Source: Methylacidiphilum sp.
GTDB taxonomy: Bacteria > Verrucomicrobiota > Verrucomicrobiia > CAIQCK01
Direction of reading: 5' to 3'
Length of the DNA: 7,000 nt
NCBI GenBank assembly: GCA_020718125.1
Contig: DYDC01000144.1
Location: 1-7,000 of the forward strand
Numbering within the stretch: the first letter of the stretch is position 1; each line of letters starts with the position of its first letter. Below are positions 1 to 6,350 of this stretch, one piece after another. Below the pieces are notes generated by a model that saw only the letters and a program-made list of their open reading frames with translations, was not told where the DNA came from and did not search any database. The position numbers and the translations under genes are program-made.

Positions 1-18
1 GCTGGAAGCATGCGCCAT
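1..18 (-). CDS. Start of the next downstream gene (partial)
   Basis: An ATG at 18-16 on the minus strand overlaps the TGA stop (20-18) of the preceding methyltransferase by one base (TGATG). This is the same tight spacing used by the other genes of the operon. Only about six codons (MAHASS) lie inside the window, so no product can be named. A second ATG at 11-9 in another frame is an alternative start. The call rests on the overlap pattern alone. Confidence 0.4.
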
Positions 19-797
19 CAGTCGTTGGCGCAATCCCAGAGCCTCGGCGGCGAAACGCCCGCTTTCCCAACCCAGACCGCATAGCCTAAACAGTCGTCCG
101 CAGATCCCACGTCGCATGACAAGGAGACTTGTCCCACCAAGACTGCGAAGAGAAGCAGCGGCGACAGCAGGAGACCGACGGTTTTCGACATCAGACCCCC
201 GTGCAACAGGCGGAACACCAGACTGATGACTTTGTAGGCCGCCACGGTCACGTCAGTGCCGCGGTTTTTCACTTTCACTTCGTCGAAGCCCGCTTCTTTG
301 AGCAAACGCTCCAACGCCGACGGTGTGAACCGCCAATAGTCGTGCGGGATGTAGTGCCAGCGGGCTTGGAAAGGAACCGTGAAGAAGAACTCACCACCCG
401 GTTTCAAGACTCGGCAGCATTCTTTCAGGAACGCCTCTTTGGCATAGACGTGCTCGAGCACTTCAGTGTGGAAGAGGCGGTCGAACGCGTTTTCCTCAAA
501 AGGGAAATCGCCGCCCGAATAATAGACCGTGTCGGCGGAGCGGTATCCGAAATGATCACTCGCACCCTCCCAGTCCAGTCCCTGGTAACGGCAGTTCGCC
601 GGGATGTAACGGCGATAAGGCTGGGCGCCACCGCCGACTTCCAGAATCCGCCCCGATCCGGTTTCAAGCCAGGGAATCAAGAAACGCAGGACGGAGCCCA
701 CTTGCAGGTCCAAGAGTCGTCGGAGGCCGAACCGAACCTTGGAGAAGAGATCGTTTCCTGCCGGCAGATTGGGCGGAGGAGGAAAACGTTCCGTCAT
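18..797 (-). CDS. Class I SAM-dependent methyltransferase (Methyltransf_11 type)
   Basis: A 259-residue protein with a Rossmann-type methyltransferase core. The glycine-rich SAM-binding motif ILEVGGGAQP is at residues 51-60, with an acidic residue after strand 2 (GLDWEG, 73-78). FHTEVLEHV (109-117) is the motif IV/post-motif region typical of Methyltransf_11, and LKPGGEFFFTVPF (131-143) follows. The segment PHDYWRFTPSALERLL (151-166) is characteristic of methyltransferases in O-antigen and exopolysaccharide clusters, so a sugar or glycan substrate is likely; which atom is methylated cannot be told. A hydrophobic stretch at about 203-226 may give membrane association. The ATG at 797 overlaps the glycosyltransferase stop as ATGA. 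A GAGGAGG sequence at 816-810 lies about 12 bases upstream and supports this start. The family is secure; the substrate is unknown. Confidence 0.9.
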   Translation of the reverse strand: MTERFPPPPNLPAGNDLFSKVRFGLRRLLDLQVGSVLRFLIPWLETGSGRILEVGGGAQPYRRYIPANCRYQGLDWEGASDHFGYRSADTVYYSGGDFPFEENAFDRLFHTEVLEHVYAKEAFLKECCRVLKPGGEFFFTVPFQARWHYIPHDYWRFTPSALERLLKEAGFDEVKVKNRGTDVTVAAYKVISLVFRLLHGGLMSKTVGLLLSPLLLFAVLVGQVSLSCDVGSADDCLGYAVWVGKAGVSPPRLWDCAND

Positions 798-1837
798 GGC
801 GAGAGGCGGCCTCCTCGGTTGATTTCAGATGCCGCGCTTGACGTTTCGCGCGGGCCGCGCCGCCCCAGCCAACCCCGGTCTTTTCCCCGATGGTCGTTGA
901 CCAGCGTCCGAATCACCGGTTGCGGGCGGTTCTTGATTTCCAGGAACAGGCGGCCCAAATACTCCCCGATCACGCCCAAGGCCAGCATGATGACGGTTCC
1001 CAACATCAGGAGGACCGTGATGAGCAACATGTAGCCGGGCGGTCGCTCGATGTCCCCGACAAAAAAGCTGAGGCAATAGCAGACAAAGACGTAAGACATC
1101 AGCGTCGCACTGAATCCCGCCATGCTGAAGGCGATCATCGTGATCAGCCGCAGGGGAAAGAGCGAATAGGAGACGAAGGATTTGTAGGCCCACATGAAGT
1201 AATCGAGCAGACTTTGGGTGGATTCGCCCGCGAAGCGTGCCGGGCGCTCGAATTCAATCCCGACTTGCTTGAAACCGGCATAAGCGCGCAACCCGCGGAT
1301 GAGCCGGTCTTTTTCCTGACAGGCCAGAATCACGTCCACCACGACGCGATCCATCAGCGAAAATTCTCCGGCATCGAGGGGAATCGCGATGTAGGCGATT
1401 TTCCTGAACAACCGGTAGAACAGCCGGCAGCCGACGTTTCGCAGCCAAGTCTCGTGACGTTTCGCACGAATGCCGTAAACGACGTCGTAGCCAGCGAGCC
1501 ACTTCTTCGTGAACTCGGCGATCAACTCCGGCGGGTCCTGCAGGTCGCCGTCCATGATGACGACGGCATCGCCGGTAGCTTGTGCCAAGCCGGTGGTAAA
1601 GGCGACTTGGGCGCCGAAATTCCTCGAATGCGAAATGACGGTGAGCCGCGGTTGTTTTTTCGCTTCTTCGATCAGGAGGGCCTCGGCGTTGTCGGGGCTG
1701 TCGTCGTTGACGCATATGATCTCCCAGTCCGGCGTGATCGTCTCCAAGACGGCGACCAGCCGCTTCATCATCTCGCCGACGCTTCCCTCGTCCCGGTAAC
1801 AGGCGACGACGATGGAAAGCCGCTTGGTTGTCAGCAT
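794..1837 (-). CDS. GT2 polyprenyl-phosphate glycosyltransferase (GtrB/DPM1-like)
   Basis: A 347-residue GT-A family 2 glycosyltransferase that probably transfers a sugar from a nucleotide sugar to undecaprenyl phosphate on the cytoplasmic face. The N-terminal domain begins LSIVVACYRDEGSV (7-20). VNDDSPDN (43-50) and the metal-binding DGDLQDPPE (96-104, DxD at D96/D98) are followed by AGEFSLMDR (156-164), where this group has its conserved acceptor-side segment. Two membrane helices follow (about 228-257 and 268-292), then IGEYLGRLFLEIKNRPQPVI (290-309), the classic C-terminal signature of GtrB/YfdH and DPM1-like enzymes. The reading frame stays open up to 2230, but the family N-terminus and an AAGGAG site at 1851-1846 fix the start at 1837. 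The first 7 bases overlap the preceding methyltransferase gene. The Arg/Gly-rich tail after residue 315 is longer than usual and without known function. The family is clear; the sugar donor is not. Confidence 0.93.
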   Translation of the reverse strand: MLTTKRLSIVVACYRDEGSVGEMMKRLVAVLETITPDWEIICVNDDSPDNAEALLIEEAKKQPRLTVISHSRNFGAQVAFTTGLAQATGDAVVIMDGDLQDPPELIAEFTKKWLAGYDVVYGIRAKRHETWLRNVGCRLFYRLFRKIAYIAIPLDAGEFSLMDRVVVDVILACQEKDRLIRGLRAYAGFKQVGIEFERPARFAGESTQSLLDYFMWAYKSFVSYSLFPLRLITMIAFSMAGFSATLMSYVFVCYCLSFFVGDIERPPGYMLLITVLLMLGTVIMLALGVIGEYLGRLFLEIKNRPQPVIRTLVNDHRGKDRGWLGRRGPRETSSAASEINRGGRLSP

Positions 1838-2763
1838 GGCACGTTCTCCTTCTTGCGCCCGACCGCATAAAGGTTGCCCGCGTTTAAGGCAATCGGAAAA
1901 TCGCGCGCGGCTCGCGGCAGGCATCGCACAAGGCCGCCCACCAAAGGCGCCATGCGGAGCCAATAGCCCATCGGATAACGGTTTTTCAGGGTGCCGATTT
2001 CGACGATTTCCAGTCCCGCCTGCTCGAAAAGCATCCGCATCGTTTTCATCGAGAAAAGGTAAATGTGTTCGACATCGAAGATGGGGCTGAAATCGCCGAG
2101 AATCCTCGCGCTCGCCGCTCCGACGTCGTGGCAGACGACCAAGACGCTTCCGCCGGGGCGAAGCCGCTCCATCGCGCTGCGAAGCAGCCCTAGCGGATCG
2201 GCGAGATGGTCGAAGACGTGAAAGCTGCAAACCAAGTCGAACTCCTTTCCGGCGACCGCGTCGGGGCGATACACGTCATTGATGATCCTGCCCTTGAGAG
2301 ATGGATCGGCCCGCTCGACGCATTCGCGGCTCGGCTCGAATCCCGTCGCTTGGTCGCATCCGAGCCGGACGGCTTCTTTCAGGAAGAAACCGGTGCTGCA
2401 GCCGATCTCGATGAGCCGCCGGTTTTTTTCCACGCCGCCCATGCGGGGCAAGAGCGACCCCAAGAGGTCGGCGTAGGTCTTGGCGGCGTAGGCCTCCTCT
2501 CCGGAGAACAGAAACTTGCTCTCGGTGTAGAGCGCGTTGATCGAAGATTCATCCAGCACGGGATCCGAACGGACAAGCCCGCATCGTTCGCAACGGACGA
2601 TCCGATAATGCGTCCGTCGCCGCTCCCGTCTGGCGCTAAAGGCGTAGCCGGTGAAACTCTCCGGCGACAGGTGCTCGCGGAAAACGGTCTTCGATGGAGC
2701 CGGCCCGCAGAAAAGGCACACGGTCGGCTTTAGGGAGAAAGTCTTGTTCATGCTGCTGCTCAT
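1831..2763 (-). CDS. Class I SAM-dependent methyltransferase with N-terminal Cys-pair motif
   Basis: A 310-residue protein. The N-terminus carries two cysteine pairs, CLFC (16-19) and CERC (58-61), spaced like the putative zinc-binding module found ahead of many sugar or natural-product methyltransferases. The SAM core starts at LIEIGCSTGFFLKEA (117-131), with GFEPS (141-145) as the strand-2 acidic site, then FDLVCSFHVFDHLADP (175-190) and LRPGGSVLVV (201-210). VEHIYLFSMKTMRMLFEQAG (231-250) is the usual C-terminal segment of this subgroup. The ATG at 2763 overlaps the transketolase stop as ATGA. A second in-frame ATG at 2751 would shorten the protein by four residues; GGTGG at 2774-2770 is at good distance for the first ATG. 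It may act on a nucleotide sugar or nascent glycan, which is inference from the neighbours. C-methylation, as in TylCIII-like relatives with Cys pairs, is possible but not shown. Confidence 0.88.
   Translation of the reverse strand: MSSSMNKTFSLKPTVCLFCGPAPSKTVFREHLSPESFTGYAFSARRERRRTHYRIVRCERCGLVRSDPVLDESSINALYTESKFLFSGEEAYAAKTYADLLGSLLPRMGGVEKNRRLIEIGCSTGFFLKEAVRLGCDQATGFEPSRECVERADPSLKGRIINDVYRPDAVAGKEFDLVCSFHVFDHLADPLGLLRSAMERLRPGGSVLVVCHDVGAASARILGDFSPIFDVEHIYLFSMKTMRMLFEQAGLEIVEIGTLKNRYPMGYWLRMAPLVGGLVRCLPRAARDFPIALNAGNLYAVGRKKENVPC
1846..1851 (-). promoter_or_regulatory. Shine-Dalgarno site deciding the GT2 start
   Basis: AAGGAG on the minus strand, 8 bases before the ATG at 1837. It lies inside the end of the upstream methyltransferase gene. 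Because the glycosyltransferase frame stays open for another 390 bases upstream, this site, together with where the GT2 domain begins, is what places the start. Confidence 0.75.
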
Positions 2764-3680
2764 CGCCTTCCACCGAGAACTTGCAGGATTGTTTCCGCTA
2801 CCGACTCGCCGTCGAGACCGTGGCGTTTTCTAAGCCAAGTCGTCGAGCCAGTCCGCCCGGAGGAAAACTCGCGCACACCAAACCGCACCAGGCGCGTTTT
2901 GATCCCGTGTTCCGCGATGATTTCCGCGACAAGCGACCCGATGCCACCGCAGACGTAATGCGCCTCCAACGTCGCCACGACAGGAAAACGGCGCGCCATC
3001 TCGAAAATCGCGCTTTCCGGCGCGGGAGCGACTTGGGCGACGGCGGCAACTTCCAAGAAAACCCCTTTCGCTTCCAGCTTTTCGGCGGCGGCGAGAGCTT
3101 CTTGGGCGATCCCGCCGAGCGTCAGGATCAAAGCGTCGCGCCCCGGCCTCAAGGTCTCAATCGTTTCCGGATGAAATCCAATTTCGGGCAAGGGCTTCCC
3201 CGAAGCTTTTCCGAGACGATAATAAACCGGGCCGGCAAGTGCATACGTCTCCTGAAGCGCCGTCCTCGTCTGGCTTGGAGATGCGGGCGCGATCACCGTC
3301 ATGCCGGGAAGCAGGCGCATGACGCCGACATCCTCAAGACCGTGGTGCGTCGGCCCGGCTGGCCCGTAGTCGAAACCGTCACCGATTCCAACGATCCGGA
3401 CCGGCAGACGGTGCAACAGCGGCCCGTTGCGGATGAACTCATAGGGGCGCAGCGAGGCGAAGTTCGCGATGGAATAGACGAACGGGATGAACCCCGCCTC
3501 GGCCAAACCTGTCGCGACACCGACCATGTTTTGTTCCGCGGCGCCGACGTTATAGAAACGCTTCGGGAATTGCCTCGCGAACGGTTCGAGGACCATGAAG
3601 CCCAAGTCGCCCGTCAACAGGACAACGCGCTCATCCTTCTCGGCGAGTTCGATGATGCTTTTTGCGAAGGCGTTCCTCAT
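2760..3680 (-). CDS. Transketolase, C-terminal (pyrimidine-binding plus C-terminal) subunit
   Basis: A 306-residue protein matching the second half of a split transketolase. The PYR domain opens with VVLLTGDLGF (19-28). The segment FYNVGAAEQNMVGVATGLAE (42-61) contains the conserved glutamate (E49) that activates the thiamine-diphosphate aminopyrimidine ring. FVYSIANFASLRPYEFI (67-83) and GPTHHGLEDVG (109-119) are also standard transketolase segments. The C-terminal domain includes LILTLGG (184-190) and TLEAHYVCGGIGSLVAE (237-253). Length is normal for a free-standing C-terminal subunit. It should pair with the product of the adjacent upstream gene, whose stop is 3 bases away, to transfer two-carbon ketol units. 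GAGGG at 3695-3691 is a reasonable ribosome binding site. Location in a glycan cluster suggests a dedicated sugar-biosynthesis role rather than the housekeeping pentose phosphate enzyme; this is inference. Confidence 0.92.
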   Translation of the reverse strand: MRNAFAKSIIELAEKDERVVLLTGDLGFMVLEPFARQFPKRFYNVGAAEQNMVGVATGLAEAGFIPFVYSIANFASLRPYEFIRNGPLLHRLPVRIVGIGDGFDYGPAGPTHHGLEDVGVMRLLPGMTVIAPASPSQTRTALQETYALAGPVYYRLGKASGKPLPEIGFHPETIETLRPGRDALILTLGGIAQEALAAAEKLEAKGVFLEVAAVAQVAPAPESAIFEMARRFPVVATLEAHYVCGGIGSLVAEIIAEHGIKTRLVRFGVREFSSGRTGSTTWLRKRHGLDGESVAETILQVLGGRR

Positions 3681-3683
3681 GGT

Positions 3684-4505
3684 CTATGTGCCCTCGGCGG
3701 TGCCAATCTCGGCGCAGGCGCGGGCGTATTGTTCTTTGTTCATTGGCAGATAGTGCCATGGAATCTGGTTTTCCATGAAGGAAACGCCCTTTCCAAAAAC
3801 CGTCCTGGCGACCACGACACGAGGCGTTCCCTCGGCGAAGTTCATTCCCGAGAGCAGGCGGAAAATTGCTGCCTGGTCGTGGCCGTCGGCTTCAAACGCC
3901 TCCCACCGGAAAGCGCGCCATTTTTCGGCCATCGGCGAGAGGTCCAGGATGTCTTTCGTGTATCCGATCGCCTGCTGCCCGTTCAGGTCAATCAAGGCGC
4001 AAAGGTTGGAAAGCCGGTGTTGGGCGGCAAACTGAACCGCTTCCCAGACAACACCCTCATTGCATTCCGCGTCGCTCAGAAGGACGAAAACACGCCGTTT
4101 GGAGCCTTGAATCCTCGCCGCGAGCGCGGTCCCGACGGCGAACGAAAAGCCTTGGCCCAAGGATCCCGAACAGAAATCAACCCCCGGCAGAGCGTGTTCT
4201 GGATGCACGCCCAAAAGGGAGTCGTCACCGCAATAGGTGTCCAAGGTCCTCTTGTCGAGAAGCCCCTTTAGATGCAGCGCGGCGTAAAGCGCGAGGGCGG
4301 CGTGGCCCTTGGACAAGATGAAGCGATCCCGGTCGGGATCGCTCGCAGAGCGGATTTTCAGAATCCGGTCGTAAAGAACGGCAATCAGGTCGGCGATCGA
4401 AAGGGCGCTGCCGATGTGGCCGACGTTGGCCCGCCTGGATTGTTCCAGAATGATCTGCCGAACGCACCTTGCAAACAAATCGCCCACATCGGACGTGCCG
4501 TTCAT
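3684..4505 (-). CDS. Transketolase, N-terminal (thiamine-diphosphate-binding) subunit
   Basis: A protein of 273 residues from the ATG at 4505, or 275 from an in-frame GTG at 4511. It is the diphosphate-binding half of a split transketolase. Numbered from the GTG, it shows VGHIGSALSIADLIAVLY (30-47), DRFILSKGHAALALYAAL (62-79), GSLGQGFSFAVGTALA (116-131), and the metal/ThDP motif SDAECNEGVVWEA (146-158) closing at DLNG (175-178). D147 and N177 take the metal-ligand places; the usual first Gly of GDGE is Ser here, a variation I believe also occurs in polysaccharide-cluster homologues. HYLPM near the end is typical. No convincing Shine-Dalgarno lies before either start. Instead the ATG at 4505 overlaps a TGA (4504-4502) in another frame as ATGA, the arrangement seen at two other junctions of this operon, so I prefer ATG 4505. 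Function as a heteromeric transketolase is well supported; the actual sugar substrates are unknown. Confidence 0.92.
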   Translation of the reverse strand: MNGTSDVGDLFARCVRQIILEQSRRANVGHIGSALSIADLIAVLYDRILKIRSASDPDRDRFILSKGHAALALYAALHLKGLLDKRTLDTYCGDDSLLGVHPEHALPGVDFCSGSLGQGFSFAVGTALAARIQGSKRRVFVLLSDAECNEGVVWEAVQFAAQHRLSNLCALIDLNGQQAIGYTKDILDLSPMAEKWRAFRWEAFEADGHDQAAIFRLLSGMNFAEGTPRVVVARTVFGKGVSFMENQIPWHYLPMNKEQYARACAEIGTAEGT

Positions 4506-4624
4506 TTCCACATGTCGCTGAAGTTTTTAATCTGTCGGATGCGCATGACCGTTTGGCCCTCAAGACGGATCCAGAGCGTCCGCACAACCTTTGTTGAAGT
4601 GGCACCACGTTCTGATCGCTCCAT
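4502..4624 (-). other. Short ORF or gene remnant ahead of the transketolase pair
   Basis: A 40-codon frame from ATG 4624 to TGA 4504-4502; it stays open back to a stop at 4657-4655. The C-terminus reads GQTVMRIRQIKNFSDMWK, which looks more like a real protein end than random translation. Its TGA overlaps the transketolase ATG as ATGA, matching the coupled junctions elsewhere in the operon. No family is recognised. It may be a small coupled leader peptide, the surviving 3' end of a gene whose body was lost, or chance. The rest of 4625-4756 holds no gene I can support. Confidence 0.25.
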
Positions 4625-4756
4625 CGCTCGACTTGATTGCCAAGGACAAGCATCCTACGCCACGGTTCCGGGAGGTCAACGCGAAATCCTTTCGCGAACC
4701 TTGATTCCTCGCTCCCCGCCTGCAATGCCGCGCAGCCGGCAGCCGATTGATTTCGT

Positions 4757-6262
4757 TCAGGGTTGTGGAGAGCAGATTGGATACCGGCTCTTGTGTTTGG
4801 CGTCCTGCAATAGTGTGATGGATTTCAAGCCCCAGTATTTGGCGTAATTCCAATGTGCTTCTAGATCGGTATCGGTCGGATTCGGAAAAATATCCATGAA
4901 GTAAAGGGTTCGTGGCCGGACGCTCAAAGGGGGCAGTCTCAAGCCCGTTTCGTTCCGGGCGACGGCGTCACGGATAAGTGCCTCGCGCTGTTTGATTTCG
5001 CGGTGGTAGGCCGGTGCACGCCGGAATAGGTCGGAAACAGCGTTGACCGTGCTCGACCGACTCAGAAGAAGGACGACGAAGAGTGCTGCGCTCGCGCGAC
5101 GCAGGAACCCTGAAGCAAGAACTGCTTGAATTCTCCGCAAAGGTCCAGACGTTGCCATCGAACAAGCCAGACAAGCCAAAAAGAGAAACCACGCGGTCAG
5201 GAAGAAGAGGTAAAGCAGATTGGAGACACGTTTTGGCGGTGGATTGCCGGTTGCCCAGAAATGGCAAAACACACCCCCGACCAGTATGAAAACGGTGATC
5301 GGCCATATGATCCAACAAAACAATACAGCTTGGCGCATGCGCAGTTTGCCTGCAATCACAGCCTGACAACTCGCTGAGAGAAAAGCGAGCAAGGCAACGA
5401 CCAGCAACGGCTGACGCAGCCAGCGCAACGCATAGTGGAATACAAACTCATAACTTGCACACACAGAAAACCAGAACTGGTGTCTCTCGGCAAAGTATGA
5501 GCTGCGCGCATAATTGCCCGGTGCGCTCACGTTCAATGCAGTGCCGGCCGCCGCGGCCAGAAGCGCAAGCAACCAGATCCGACGGGATGGGGGATCGTTG
5601 AGGTGTGCAAGCACAGCGCCGACCACCAGCAGCAGAAGCACTGCGCCGGTCAACGGCTCGACAAACCCGGTAGCCAGAAAAGAAAGGAAAATAATCCCTA
5701 ACGGCGTCAGCCGTGCGCCCCAAGATGTGGATGCGGCAATCGGCTGCTCTGGCGTGCTTAGTCTCATCAGGCACGCAAAAAGCGCAAGGCCAATCAGCGG
5801 CCCCATCAGATAAGGCACGGCCCCACAGAACCAGTAAAAGCCTTCAACCCGTGACGGCATGCCTGCGAGAAAAAGAGCCAAGAACGCCAACGGCCATAGG
5901 AGGTGGTGCTCTCGCCAAAACTCAGCGGGCAAAACCGCTTTCCCGAAAAGGCGGACCACCAAATAAAAAAGCCCCAACATCAACAGGGGTAGGATCCAAT
6001 AGTGCTCCAATCCCAACAACCACCAGAATGATGCGACGACAGCGAAGGCCGAAAGCCGGCCGCCAACATTCAAATAGTAGTAAGCCTGCATGCCGCAAAA
6101 CCCGCGATCCCGCAGTTCAACCATCAGGCCGTAATCGTCGGCCGACGGATGCGCGAAAAAGGCAAGCACCGCGTAAATCAGCACGCTGGCCGCTATCAAG
6201 GGAGGCCCACAGCGACGCAGTTTGCCTTCAGTTAGAAGGAACACTCTTACAATGTTGTTCAT
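4757..6262 (-). CDS. Polytopic membrane protein, DUF6056-like (possible lipid-linked sugar transferase)
   Basis: A 501-residue integral membrane protein with roughly ten to twelve hydrophobic segments, for example about 21-37, 73-105, 121-134, 148-166, 187-220, 228-243, 283-300, 312-335, 348-368 and 388-400. After the first helix comes HPSADDYG (38-45), then YYYLNVGGRLSAF (61-73). This acidic pair followed by an N-G-R segment is the hallmark I associate with DUF6056 and related GT-C-like proteins. Other family-like points are GFYWFCGAVPYLMGP (141-155), APGNYARSSYF (247-257) and the C-terminal HWNYAKYWGLKSITLL (470-485). Such proteins occur in O-antigen and capsule loci and are suspected to modify lipid-linked sugars outside the membrane; activity is not shown. 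ATG 6262 was chosen because the protein then begins with a short cytoplasmic tail; an upstream ATG at 6328 adds 22 unlikely residues. G+C looks lower than in the operon on its left, a possible sign of separate acquisition. Confidence 0.75.
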   Translation of the reverse strand: MNNIVRVFLLTEGKLRRCGPPLIAASVLIYAVLAFFAHPSADDYGLMVELRDRGFCGMQAYYYLNVGGRLSAFAVVASFWWLLGLEHYWILPLLMLGLFYLVVRLFGKAVLPAEFWREHHLLWPLAFLALFLAGMPSRVEGFYWFCGAVPYLMGPLIGLALFACLMRLSTPEQPIAASTSWGARLTPLGIIFLSFLATGFVEPLTGAVLLLLVVGAVLAHLNDPPSRRIWLLALLAAAAGTALNVSAPGNYARSSYFAERHQFWFSVCASYEFVFHYALRWLRQPLLVVALLAFLSASCQAVIAGKLRMRQAVLFCWIIWPITVFILVGGVFCHFWATGNPPPKRVSNLLYLFFLTAWFLFLACLACSMATSGPLRRIQAVLASGFLRRASAALFVVLLLSRSSTVNAVSDLFRRAPAYHREIKQREALIRDAVARNETGLRLPPLSVRPRTLYFMDIFPNPTDTDLEAHWNYAKYWGLKSITLLQDAKHKSRYPICSPQP

Positions 6263-6281
6263 ACTTGTCGGATTGTTGATG

Positions 6282-6341
6282 ATGCGGATGCGAATTCCTC
6301 CCCTGTCGAAACATTGACAGCGAGGCATTACTCATCCGCAT
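6282..6341. repeat. 9-bp inverted repeat beside the IS remnant
   Basis: ATGCGGATG at 6282-6290 is matched by its reverse complement CATCCGCAT at 6333-6341, separated by 42 bases. Inside it is a smaller inverted repeat, CTGTC (6303-6307) and GACAG (6316-6320) around 8 bases. The pair lies between the transposase stop (6351) and the membrane protein start (6262). It could be part of an IS end, an operator, or coincidence. No flanking direct repeat was recognised. Confidence 0.3.
6297..6303 (-). promoter_or_regulatory. Strong Shine-Dalgarno-like GGGGAGG without a usable start
   Basis: GGGGAGG on the minus strand is the best ribosome-binding-like sequence before the membrane protein gene, yet no ATG, GTG or TTG follows at 5-12 bases. 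The nearest downstream ATG (6262) is about 34 bases away, and the other candidate (6328) is upstream of it. In-frame ATT (6295) and ATC (6289) codons follow it. It may be a relic of a lost start, a site for a rare start codon, or chance. Confidence 0.3.
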
Positions 6342-6350
6342 GGGCGCATC

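Noticed and set aside
129..1034. A 301-codon open frame on the plus strand
   Set aside because: Antisense to the methyltransferase and the end of the GT2 gene; no family features or ribosome binding site.
890..1870. A 326-codon open frame on the plus strand
   Set aside because: Antisense to the well-supported GT2 gene, with a His/Asp/Gln-rich translation and no recognisable motif.
1838..2230. N-terminal extension of the GT2 frame by 131 codons
   Set aside because: The extension overlaps the Cys-pair methyltransferase gene in another frame, is Arg-rich without motifs, and the GT2 domain plus a strong Shine-Dalgarno place the start at 1837.
2694..4271. A 525-codon open frame on the plus strand
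   Set aside because: It lies wholly antisense to the two transketolase genes, its translation shows no domain, and it is rich in Arg, Gly and Gln as expected for a shadow frame in G+C-rich DNA.
4726..4741. GC-rich hairpin TGCCG-N6-CGGCA after the membrane protein gene
   Set aside because: Only a 5-bp stem and no T-run on the minus strand, so it is not a credible terminator.
4225..4853. Two further minus-strand open frames (4225-4725 and 4560-4853)
   Set aside because: The first runs out of frame into the transketolase gene and the second into the membrane protein gene; neither shows family motifs, and both are best explained as shadows plus noncoding sequence.
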